From assembly GCA_963714125.1 (NCBI GenBank), contig OY970234.1, positions 930,001 through 994,000 of the forward strand: a stretch of DNA of 64,000 bases, given 5' to 3'. Positions 51,499-59,114 of the stretch are shown here, one piece after another (within the stretch, counting starts at the first letter, position 1; the number at the start of each line of letters is the position of its first letter). Made by a program: the position numbers and the translations under genes. This stretch comes from CAWCAW01 sp963714125. GTDB lineage: Bacteria > Actinomycetota > Acidimicrobiia > Acidimicrobiales > UBA8190. Below the pieces are notes generated by a model. That model did no database searches, was not told the origin of the DNA, and saw only the letters and a program-made list of their open reading frames with translations.

Positions 51499-52350
51499 GT
51501 GCCCGGTGACAAGCGGGCCCGCAAGCGCTCGGCTCGAGATGCCAAGGCGGCGGCCAAGAGGCGTCAAGATGTGCGGGGGCGGGTCCTGCAGAGCGTTGGC
51601 GTGGTGATCGTGGTGGGAGCGCTCGCCGCCGGTGTCGTCTTTTTGGTGACCCGTCATCGGGCCGGGCCTCCGGTTCCGGCCACCATCAACCGGGCCCAGC
51701 TGCGCGTCGATCAGCTCTCGGCCGCGGCCGGATGTCCCGACAGGGCCTATGCCGAGCCGAAGAAGCGGACCTGGAGCACGGCCCCGCGCCTCTCGATCAA
51801 TCCGGCGAAGTCCTATACCGCCACCGTCGTCACCGACAACGGCAACTTCACCATTGCCCTGGATTCGAGCACGGCGCCGAAATCGGTCAACAACTTCGTC
51901 TTTCTGGCTGATCACGGATTCTTCAACTGCTTGATCTTCATACGGGCCGTGCCCTCGGTCTACGCCGTGCGGCCTGGTGTGGTGCACCACCCGGATGCCT
52001 TCGCCGAGTTCGGGGTGAAGCCGGGGTCGAGTACGGGGGGACCTCAGTACACGTACGGTGAGTCACAGTCGGTACCGCCCGGTGCGCAAGCGGCACCGGG
52101 GACGGTGGTGATGCTTGACCTGAGCAACAACAGCGGGGCCACGCCGTCTTATGGCGGGCTGTTCTCAATCCTGCTCGGCTCGGCCACGGGGATCCAGCCG
52201 CTGCCGGCCGGCGCGGAGCCTTTCGGGTATGTGAGCTCGGGCCTCGATGAGTTGCAGGAGATCAGCAGCGAGGGCAACCCCACACCGGGAATGGACGGCT
52301 CGCCGCCCCGGGTCGTTCACCGCATCTTTCGCATCACGATCACCCCCTAG
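51499..52350 (+). CDS. Membrane-anchored cyclophilin-like protein, degenerate active site
   Basis: 283 aa. A very basic N-terminus (KRARKRSARDAKAAAKRRQ) and one membrane helix (VVIVVGALAAGVVFLV) precede a cyclophilin-like domain from about residue 110 (ATVVTDNGNFTIALDSSTAPKSVNNFVFLAD). The catalytic FHRV segment reads FIRAV, and the usual FMIQGGD is replaced by YAVRPGV, so prolyl isomerase activity is doubtful. Actinobacterial PpiB proteins have the same architecture with intact residues. Extracytoplasmic by topology. Confidence 0.85.
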   Translation: MPGDKRARKRSARDAKAAAKRRQDVRGRVLQSVGVVIVVGALAAGVVFLVTRHRAGPPVPATINRAQLRVDQLSAAAGCPDRAYAEPKKRTWSTAPRLSINPAKSYTATVVTDNGNFTIALDSSTAPKSVNNFVFLADHGFFNCLIFIRAVPSVYAVRPGVVHHPDAFAEFGVKPGSSTGGPQYTYGESQSVPPGAQAAPGTVVMLDLSNNSGATPSYGGLFSILLGSATGIQPLPAGAEPFGYVSSGLDELQEISSEGNPTPGMDGSPPRVVHRIFRITITP

Positions 52351-52400
52351 TAAGAGCGCCAGCCCGGTAGAAGGGAATTCGCTGAGCTAGAATTTTCACT

Positions 52401-53543
52401 GTGCTGGCATCCTTAGTGCGATCACTCAAGTTGAGGCTCCTAGGAGCGGCCACGGTTGCCGGCTTTGCCGTCCTCCTCCTGCTGGTCACCATCGCTCACG
52501 TCAACACTGGCCATCACGCCACTCACGCCACTCACGCCACTCACGCCACTCACACGGCTCACGCCAAGGGCTATTCGAAGACGACGCCTCAAAGCGAAGC
52601 GGTCGCCATCGACTCTGCCCACTGGATGTCCAACAGCTCTGCTTCACTCGGCAACGGATCGTGGACATTCACTTCGACTGGTTTGCCGCCCACGGATTTC
52701 GTGGCGCCGGACTACGCGGTGCCGAGTAATCCCCAGTCGGTGAGTGCGTCTGGAGCCACCATCCACTCCTCGTCATCGATTTTGCAAGATCAGAACTACA
52801 GCTACACGTTGCCCCTGACGCCTGAGTATTCGAAATCCAAGACGACGACCAACTTGGGACCGATCGGTGTGGCGCTCGACGGGGCAGTCTTCTTCAACCC
52901 CTACGAAGCCAACGACACGACGGTGGCGACAGAGGACAACTTCATTGCCACTTCGGGCGACGTGAGTGCATCGTTCCTCGACAACTGCGATGGGCACCCC
53001 GGGCCGCACGGCCAGTACCACTATCACGGGCTCCCGGCCTGCCTGGCCGACTACGCAAGCGGTCAAAGTGTCGCCGCGGTTGCGTCGGTCACCTCGACGG
53101 GCGGATCGACGACGCCGGGAGTGTCGACAGCAACGGCCGCGGCGAAAGAGCCGGTCCTGTTGGGTTTCGCCTTCGACGGGTACGGCATCTACGACAACAT
53201 CGCCATGAGTGGCGCCACCATTCATGTGTCGAAGCTCGATGCCTGCAATGGAATCTTCTCGGCCGTTCCTGGCTACCCCCAAGGCGTCTATCACTACGTC
53301 CTTGAGAACGTGAAGAGCAAGCGCGCTGACATCGGGTGCTACCACGGCGTGGTTTCCTCCGCCTACACGGCGGCACTCCAGGCCATGTTCGGTGAAGCAA
53401 GCGAATCATCGAGCGTCGACACCGCCACGTCGGTCAACGGATCAAGTGCCGTTCGCCAAACCGCCTCCAGCCTGGCTGCTAACCCGGACCAGGAGACATT
53501 CCTTCGTGCGGTCATGAAGGAGAGCGAGCACTTCTGCGATTGA
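52401..53543 (+). CDS. YHYH-domain secreted protein with His-rich segment
   Basis: 380 aa. An N-terminal membrane helix or signal (LLGAATVAGFAVLLLLVTIA) is directly followed by a His/Thr/Ala repeat (residues about 38-55) and then the YHYH domain. The name motif is in GPHGQYHYHGLPACL, and the second half has GFAFDGYGIYDN and GVYHYVLENV. YHYH proteins are exported and of unknown function. The His-rich stretch and conserved His in the domain suggest metal binding. GTG start at 52401. Confidence 0.85.
   Translation: MLASLVRSLKLRLLGAATVAGFAVLLLLVTIAHVNTGHHATHATHATHATHTAHAKGYSKTTPQSEAVAIDSAHWMSNSSASLGNGSWTFTSTGLPPTDFVAPDYAVPSNPQSVSASGATIHSSSSILQDQNYSYTLPLTPEYSKSKTTTNLGPIGVALDGAVFFNPYEANDTTVATEDNFIATSGDVSASFLDNCDGHPGPHGQYHYHGLPACLADYASGQSVAAVASVTSTGGSTTPGVSTATAAAKEPVLLGFAFDGYGIYDNIAMSGATIHVSKLDACNGIFSAVPGYPQGVYHYVLENVKSKRADIGCYHGVVSSAYTAALQAMFGEASESSSVDTATSVNGSSAVRQTASSLAANPDQETFLRAVMKESEHFCD
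52518..52553 (+). repeat. Four 9-bp tandem repeats encoding Ala-Thr-His
   Basis: GCCACTCAC is present in four consecutive copies in the YHYH gene, giving (Ala-Thr-His)4 right after the membrane helix. Perfect DNA identity shows slippage-type expansion. Confidence 0.92.
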
Positions 53544-53666
53544 GATCGCCGGCGTCAGGAGTGCTCGGCGGGGAGCACCCGCGCCTCGCCTCGATTCGAC
53601 GCTGATCGGGACGACAATTCCCGGAGTTCCAATTGGCCGATTCGAACCACGGCCTAAGGTCAGGGG

Positions 53667-54632
53667 ATGGAACCGGCCCCAGAGATCGTTCCCTTGATCG
53701 AGCACATGCTCCGGGCGGCGTTATCCAGGGACGCTGACTCGTTCGTCGACTGTCTTTCTCGGAGTCCCGAGACACTGATCATCGGCCAAGACCCAAATGA
53801 ATGGTGGGTCGGATTCGAGAACATCAGGGCGATTTTGCGAGTGCAGCTCCAGGAGTGGCCCGACCTCCAGCCCGACATCGAAGAGATCAGGGCATGGAAG
53901 GAAGGAACTGTCGGCTGGGTGGAAGCCAAGACGGTCCGTCACATGGAGGGCCAACCGGATACTCCAACGCGGCTGACCGCCGTTTTGCATCAGGAGGGTG
54001 CCTATTGGCGCATAGTGCAATGGCACTTTTCGGTGCCCATCGCCAACGAAGAGTACGTCGGAGTCGAGTTGACCACGGCGGTCGAAGGAATCCTTACCGG
54101 AGTCCAAGACGAACAGCCGCCCATCGCCGCCACGGCAGGCGATGGTTCGGTGGTCATCATGTTCACCGATATCGAGGGATCCACCGCACTTATGGAATCT
54201 CTGGGTGAGGATCGCTGGCTGGATTTGCTGCAATGGCACAACGACGTCATCAGGCAACAGACGGCGGTGTTTGGTGGGAGCCTTGTCAAAGGACAGGGCG
54301 ACGGTTTCATGTTGGCGTTTCCCGCATGTGGTTCGGCGGCGGCCTGCGCGGTGGCGCTGCAGCGTGGACTGAGCGGCGGCTGGGCGGGGATCGCGGTACC
54401 GACCCGCGTGGGGATCCACTGTGGAAACGTCAAGGCTGAGGCCGGTGATTTCTTCGGTCGCACAGTCGTAGTGGCAGCTCGGATTTCGGCGGCAGCAGCC
54501 GGAGGTGAGATCCTCGCATCCCAGCAGTTGCAGGAGGGCCTTGCTGGAGCGTTCAGGCTCGGAGTCGCGAAAACGCTGTCGCTAAAAGGCATTACAGGAC
54601 AACAAAGCGTGTTCCCCGTACTTTGGGAGTAG
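53667..54632 (+). CDS. NTF2/SnoaL-like domain fused to class III adenylate/guanylate cyclase
   Basis: 321 aa. Residues 1-130 resemble a SnoaL/NTF2-like domain (WWVGFENIRAILRVQLQEW, WRIVQWHFSVPI). Residues about 160-320 are a class III cyclase domain: metal-binding FTDIEGSTALME, second Asp in KGQGDGFMLAF, then RVGIHCGNVKAEAGDFFG and AARISAAAAGGEILAS. No membrane helix, so a soluble cAMP or cGMP synthase or a degenerate cyclase. The NTF2-like unit may be a small-molecule sensor (inference). Confidence 0.9.
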   Translation: MEPAPEIVPLIEHMLRAALSRDADSFVDCLSRSPETLIIGQDPNEWWVGFENIRAILRVQLQEWPDLQPDIEEIRAWKEGTVGWVEAKTVRHMEGQPDTPTRLTAVLHQEGAYWRIVQWHFSVPIANEEYVGVELTTAVEGILTGVQDEQPPIAATAGDGSVVIMFTDIEGSTALMESLGEDRWLDLLQWHNDVIRQQTAVFGGSLVKGQGDGFMLAFPACGSAAACAVALQRGLSGGWAGIAVPTRVGIHCGNVKAEAGDFFGRTVVVAARISAAAAGGEILASQQLQEGLAGAFRLGVAKTLSLKGITGQQSVFPVLWE

Positions 54633-54716
54633 TTGCAACGCAAGGTTGTCGTTCCAGGGACGTCACCAGTCGGCCAGATCCGACAGTGGGGGAGAGGTGC
54701 TCGTTATGCTCGCTGA

Positions 54717-55376
54717 ATGACCCCGAAGATGAATGCAGTGATCCATGGGGCCTTTGCTGTATTGCTTGCCATCAGCTTTTTGGCGAGCGGCGGCTCGATA
54801 AAACCGCTGCGCGGGTACATGTTGAGCATTCCCTTGCCTGGGTACTCCCTCGTCAAGAGTGACACCCCCGCCGAGGCGATCGCGAGCGGAAAGATAATTG
54901 CTGAAGAGCTGATGTCGCCAGATCCAAGCGACTACGCGTTTTCAGAGTGGCATCAGTGTGCCGGGACGAATTGTTCGACGATTGCGACGACGCTCATTCG
55001 ATGGTCGTCCACCCAAGACTGGGATCGGATCGGCAGAGTAGTCGCTGAGATCATCTGTGGTGATGGCGTTGTGACCCAATCTGGCAAAGCAAGCGACGCG
55101 TTAGGCGCCGCCGTCATTGGAAGTTGTAGGGGACCAAACGGCACTAACAGCCTCCTCTTCGCTCAGAAGGGTGAGTTGTCGATTTTAGTAGCGGGCATGG
55201 CGTTGTCACCCTCTCAGCTTGCTCCTGTTTTGGCCGCTCAAAAACGCGCACTCCCTCTTGTGGCTTCGGCATCCACAACGCCTTGGGCGGCAATTCTGGG
55301 ATTGAGCGCGATTGTCATCGTGGCCGGGGTAGCGATCTGGCTTATCACGGTGAGGAGATCAAAATCACGTGCGTAG
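54717..55376 (+). CDS. Membrane protein of unknown function
   Basis: 219 aa. An N-terminal hydrophobic segment (AVLLAISFLASGG) and a C-terminal membrane helix (AAILGLSAIVIVAGVAIWLITV) followed by RRSKSRA flank an extracellular domain of about 150 residues with three Cys (QCAGTNCS, IICGDG). The layout is that of a surface protein held by its C-terminal helix. Composition is less GC-rich than its neighbours. No family recognised. Confidence 0.68.
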   Translation: MTPKMNAVIHGAFAVLLAISFLASGGSIKPLRGYMLSIPLPGYSLVKSDTPAEAIASGKIIAEELMSPDPSDYAFSEWHQCAGTNCSTIATTLIRWSSTQDWDRIGRVVAEIICGDGVVTQSGKASDALGAAVIGSCRGPNGTNSLLFAQKGELSILVAGMALSPSQLAPVLAAQKRALPLVASASTTPWAAILGLSAIVIVAGVAIWLITVRRSKSRA

Positions 55377-55480
55377 CAGGTGCTAGCCACTCGCTCGGCG
55401 AGGATTCACGCAGGGCCTATCGGCCTAGGCGAGATCCGATATTTCGAGGCTGCAAGCGCAGCTGCAACGACTGCGCTGTC

Positions 55481-56725
55481 CTAATCGAACAGGGCTTGCC
55501 GTTCGTCGGCTTCTTTGGCCATGGCCTCGACCACCTCGTCGGTGAGAACCCGTTCGCCGTTGCGATCCAGCCCCGCCGGGGTGATCCAGATCCAGTTTCC
55601 CGGGGTTCCGGTGAGCTCGAAGCCCCGGTAGCTGATGAGGGAGTGATGGTGCGAACAGACCCGAGCAAGGTTTTCGAGAGATCCCTTGCCACCTTGGGCA
55701 AAGGGAATGATGTGGTGGGCTTCGAGTCCATGAGCGACGTCACAGCCCTCCACCACACACTTGCGGTCACGTGATTGCAGGGCACTGAGCAGATGAGCGG
55801 AGATGGCCCGACCGGCATGGGCCACGGTGGTGACGTCCACCCCGTCTTCGACCAGGATCTTGACGTAGGCAGTGGGAAGGACCCTCTCCACCGCCGCTAA
55901 GGGCACCGGCCCAATGCCGGCGATCTCACAGATCTCCTCGCCTTTGAGCGCTCGTCGCTTTAAAGCGGCCGCCGGCACGTGGAAGACGACTTCCGAGGTG
56001 GTCCCCGACTTCGGATCACCTTCCCCGGTGACCAGTTCCACCAGGGCATCGAGCCGGTACGCATCGGTGGGCTGGTGACGCCCGGCCTTCCGAGCAGCAT
56101 CGAAGAGGGCATTGGAGCGGGTCTCTAAAGCCGCGATGAACCTGGCTCCGTCTTCAACAGTGGTCCGGCCCTGGACGCAAAAGGCTCCTTCGGTGTCGGT
56201 CCACCAGCGCAGATAGCGGTTCTGACGAATCCGTTCATAACGAGCCAGAGCTTCGGCCTCAGAGTCGTGTTGGGCCAGGATCCTCTTGCACTGGTCCTTG
56301 AGGCCCTTGACGGTGCTGTGAGCCGCCGTTTCGATCAGAGCCCCTTCCACTGAAGGGTGCTGAGAAGCCACGGCGGTGATCTGGTGGACCTGCTGAGAAG
56401 ACAGCCGTCCCGCCCGCAGAGCGTCGACGGTGAGGGGCAAAAAAGCGAGCGCCTCGGCGGTCTCCAGGGTCCCCGCGGCCTGGCCGAGATCCGTCCCCGA
56501 CTTCTCAGCCAGCCAACTGGCCGGCGAGCGGTGCCCGGTGTCCTTCCACACCGACGACTCGGCCATGCGAGCCGCAAAGAGGGTCTTGACGGCCGCCGCC
56601 TTGCGCTCGATGGAAGCGGCGATGGTCACCACCAATGCGGCATCAGAACTGGCGGTACAAGCCGGGTCGGCATCGGTCAGGAACCGGTCCAGAAAGGCTT
56701 CCGACTTGGTGAGATCACCAGACAT
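55481..56725 (-). CDS. DUF222 / HNH endonuclease family protein
   Basis: 414 aa. An N-terminal DUF222 helical region is followed by a C-terminal HNH nuclease motif: RDRKCVVEGCDVAHGLEAHH then NLARVCSHHH. This multi-copy actinobacterial family is often linked to mobile DNA (13E12-type) and its role is unclear. The ATG at 56725 is preferred over GTG 56731 because a second, truncated copy (57607-57783) aligns at this ATG with identical upstream spacing. Seven-base tandem repeats lie just upstream. Confidence 0.9.
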   Translation of the reverse strand: MSGDLTKSEAFLDRFLTDADPACTASSDAALVVTIAASIERKAAAVKTLFAARMAESSVWKDTGHRSPASWLAEKSGTDLGQAAGTLETAEALAFLPLTVDALRAGRLSSQQVHQITAVASQHPSVEGALIETAAHSTVKGLKDQCKRILAQHDSEAEALARYERIRQNRYLRWWTDTEGAFCVQGRTTVEDGARFIAALETRSNALFDAARKAGRHQPTDAYRLDALVELVTGEGDPKSGTTSEVVFHVPAAALKRRALKGEEICEIAGIGPVPLAAVERVLPTAYVKILVEDGVDVTTVAHAGRAISAHLLSALQSRDRKCVVEGCDVAHGLEAHHIIPFAQGGKGSLENLARVCSHHHSLISYRGFELTGTPGNWIWITPAGLDRNGERVLTDEVVEAMAKEADERQALFD

Positions 56726-56753
56726 GTCCACATTGTTCTATGCGGGTGTAATA

Positions 56754-56795
56754 GCGATGAGCGATGAGCGATCAGCGATCAGCGATCAGCGATCG
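56754..56795. repeat. Six 7-bp tandem repeats upstream of the DUF222-HNH gene
   Basis: GCGATGA occurs twice, GCGATCA three times and GCGATCG once, end to end. The repeats lie 29 bases upstream of the DUF222-HNH start and within the gap shared with the divergent secreted-protein gene. Confidence 0.9.
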
Positions 56796-56941
56796 GGCGA
56801 GGCCGCGACGTGGCGGGGCAGCCTCAAATGCTTCGTGTCTTTCCACGGTCCGAGTCATGAGGATCCGACTAGAGGGTCGCACGCGGCTCGTCATTGGGAG
56901 GTTCTTGACCGCTACAGTCTGCGCAACGAAGGGGAGGAGAG

Positions 56942-57535
56942 ATGAGAATGCGTGTTCGTCTCTTGCAGGTGGTCGTGGCGGTTGCACTGACGCTGGGCCT
57001 CACGACGATCGTGTCCACGTCAGCGTGGGCCTATACGGCGTACGGGAGCGTTACTTGTACGCAGTCCGCTGGTTTCGTCAAGTTCTCGCCGGCACTGAGC
57101 TCAACCGGCACTGCTTCGAATGAGCACATTTCTCTGAAGGCAAAGGTTGGTCTTGGTTCGTGCGCGACGTCGCCAGGTTCGAATGCTACGCACGTCTTCA
57201 AAATGACGCTCATTGCCCACTGGACTGTGACGGCAACCGATGCCAACCGATGCGGCCAGGCCACCCCGACCACAGGATCGATAGTGATCTCAGCTTTCAG
57301 GGTCGTGTACGACGGGGTTCCGCATAACCCCTCTCCGACTTTGTTCTCCAATACAGGTGAGAACTGGGTCACAGGAGCGTCATCTACGTTGACGCTCCCC
57401 GCTAGCGGGGACAGCGGCTCATTCGCAGGCACGCCGAACACCATCGGGTTGACCTTGGCCACCAATCCTTGCTCGGGGACGGTCCCGCGCTCGAACATCA
57501 CAGGCTTCACCGGTGGATCACTGACGCTTGGCTGA
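56942..57535 (+). CDS. Secreted protein of unknown function
   Basis: 197 aa. Signal peptide LLQVVVAVALTLGLTTIVSTSAWA with likely cleavage after AWA. The mature part is about 165 residues, rich in Thr, Ser and Gly, with four Cys (VTCTQ, GSCATS, RCGQ, PCSG) and a beta-strand pattern. GGGGAGGAG just before ATG 56942 fixes the start. Flanked by the intact DUF222-HNH gene and a truncated copy of it. No family recognised. Confidence 0.75.
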   Translation: MRMRVRLLQVVVAVALTLGLTTIVSTSAWAYTAYGSVTCTQSAGFVKFSPALSSTGTASNEHISLKAKVGLGSCATSPGSNATHVFKMTLIAHWTVTATDANRCGQATPTTGSIVISAFRVVYDGVPHNPSPTLFSNTGENWVTGASSTLTLPASGDSGSFAGTPNTIGLTLATNPCSGTVPRSNITGFTGGSLTLG

Positions 57536-57606
57536 TTGTCCACCCATGCTCTGGTCACGTGGAAAGGGTCGATCGCTCGGTAGCTGAGGAGTGCCTGACC
57601 CGTCGG

Positions 57607-57783
57607 CTACAAAGCCTGGCCTGCTCGAACCGTATAGAGGGTCTGGATGGCCGCCCCCATGCGCTCGATCTCAGCACAGATGATCACCACCGCAGCGGCG
57701 TCGTCAAGGGAAGTATTCGCTGGATCGGCCGTAGCTAAAAACTGACGCAGTTCGGCGACCGCGTGGCGTATGTCATTGGACAT
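57607..57783 (-). pseudogene. Truncated second copy of the DUF222-HNH gene (N-terminal 58 aa)
   Basis: ATG 57783 opens a 58-codon frame whose translation aligns with the start of the 55481-56725 product: shared pattern FLxxADPAxTS, DAAxVV, IERxxAAxxTL. The frame then stops at 57607 and the rest of the DUF222 and HNH domains is absent. The 25 bases upstream (57791-57815) match the corresponding bases of the full gene (56733-56757) at 21 of 25 positions, with the same 7-base gap to the ATG. It is a decayed or partially deleted duplicate. Confidence 0.75.
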
Positions 57784-57819
57784 GACTGGATTGTTCTATG
57801 GAGGTGTAACGGCGAAGCG

Positions 57820-58989
57820 CTACGGCAAGTACAGAGCAGCCTGCCCTAGTGCGGTGATGAGGTTCACGGTGTCTTGATTGATCACCTGGCGTTCGGCCGA
57901 ATCGACCATCGTGTAGGACAGATAACCACTGTCCGACGGTCCGGGATTCTGCGCCAGCCCCGCCAACGCACCTTGCGCCGTGGCCAGCGCCGCCGTCAGC
58001 TGATGGAACACGGCCGGATTGGCACTCTGGAGGGCCGGGCCCAAGAGCGTGACTCCTTCAGCCACACTTGCGAAGGTTCCCTTGACGTCAACGAGCTCCA
58101 GGTTGGAGTAACGCTCCTCGGCGCCGGTGAGCTCGTTGGTGGTCGTCTCTGAAAGCTCGGCGTCGGCAAAATCAACGATCTGGGCGGGCTGATACGTCAC
58201 CGTCGCCATCATGCTTTGGAGCTGCACGACGTTGCTCACCAGTTGCGTGGCGTAACTCGATTGCCCCGCCAACGAATCTCCGACCCACATGGCTTCTTCG
58301 AGCTCGTGAAAGCCCTGGAACTGCGAAGGGTTGCCAAAGTTCTGGATCTGGCCGTCGATGTCCTGGTAGAGCGACGCGAACGTTTCGGCCTCAGGCTCGA
58401 TGGTCTCGAAGTCCACGCGCGCCGGCACATAGAGGCTCTCAGCCTCGGGCAGGTTCCCTGCCTCTACGGCGGCGGCAAAGGCACGCGTGGAGGCGACGAC
58501 AGGAATCATCTGCTGTGACACCCAGGTCGTGAAGCTCGTCACCGCCGTAACAAGGGCCGGGTTCTTCTTCCACGACGGCGAGGTCGACGCTCCCGACACC
58601 ATGAGATTGGAGAGGGTCTGCGTGGCTCCGGGACAGTAGATCTGATACGTCCCGTCGCTCAGGCTGGCCGAGAACCCTCCCGGAGTGGCGTTGGTCAAGT
58701 TCGGTTTCTCGGCGATGAGGTAGCCGTCGGGCTGGCGCAGCTCGACCTCGGTGACCATGGTGGCGTTCTTGTCGGTGACGGTGAACGTCACGGTGCCAGG
58801 AGAGACGGTGGCCGGATCGGGCGTGCATTTCGTCGGCGTGACGATGACGTCGACCGATGTCGCCTGATGGGATGGCGGCGTTGCCGAGCTACCCCCGCAG
58901 GCCGTCAGTCCGCCGCCCAGACCAAGCGCGAGGACGACAAGAAACACGTCGGCGCGGCGGCGCATCCGAGTGACGTTAATGGCGCGCAC
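57820..58989 (-). CDS. efeO: EfeO-type iron uptake lipoprotein (cupredoxin plus imelysin/M75)
   Basis: 389 aa. Lipobox LTAC (Cys31) anchors it outside. A cupredoxin-like domain (about 45-130, with TKCTPDPATVSPGTVTFTV and IYCPGA) precedes an imelysin/M75 domain (about 150-385) with the metal motif HxxE in FQGFHELEEAMW. EfeO is the ferrous-iron-binding partner of the EfeUOB system; no EfeU or EfeB is seen in the window. It faces a ferric-type ABC transporter operon across an IdeR-like box, so joint iron control is likely. Confidence 0.9.
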   Translation of the reverse strand: MRAINVTRMRRRADVFLVVLALGLGGGLTACGGSSATPPSHQATSVDVIVTPTKCTPDPATVSPGTVTFTVTDKNATMVTEVELRQPDGYLIAEKPNLTNATPGGFSASLSDGTYQIYCPGATQTLSNLMVSGASTSPSWKKNPALVTAVTSFTTWVSQQMIPVVASTRAFAAAVEAGNLPEAESLYVPARVDFETIEPEAETFASLYQDIDGQIQNFGNPSQFQGFHELEEAMWVGDSLAGQSSYATQLVSNVVQLQSMMATVTYQPAQIVDFADAELSETTTNELTGAEERYSNLELVDVKGTFASVAEGVTLLGPALQSANPAVFHQLTAALATAQGALAGLAQNPGPSDSGYLSYTMVDSAERQVINQDTVNLITALGQAALYLP

Positions 58990-59055
58990 CCCTATTCATT
59001 GAGCATTGGAAGTCGCACGCGCGACGTGCACCCCATCCTTGCCCAGGCCCATCCC

Positions 59056-59074
59056 AAAGATTAGGCTTACCTAA
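59056..59074. promoter_or_regulatory. IdeR/DtxR-like iron box between efeO and the ABC operon
   Basis: AAAGATTAGGCTTACCTAA fits the 19-bp IdeR/DtxR consensus TWAGGTTAGSCTWACCTWA at about 15-16 positions, with an excellent right half. It sits in the 125-base divergent gap, 67 bases from the efeO start and 41 from the start of the substrate-binding protein gene. It predicts repression of both units by iron-loaded IdeR. Confidence 0.7.
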
Positions 59075-59114
59075 CTTACGGCTAGGAGGCAGCCGCTCCT
59101 GCACGCTCGGGAAC

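Noticed and set aside
56754..56795. CRISPR-like array near the HNH gene
   Set aside because: Units are 7 bp and contiguous without spacers, and no Cas gene is present.
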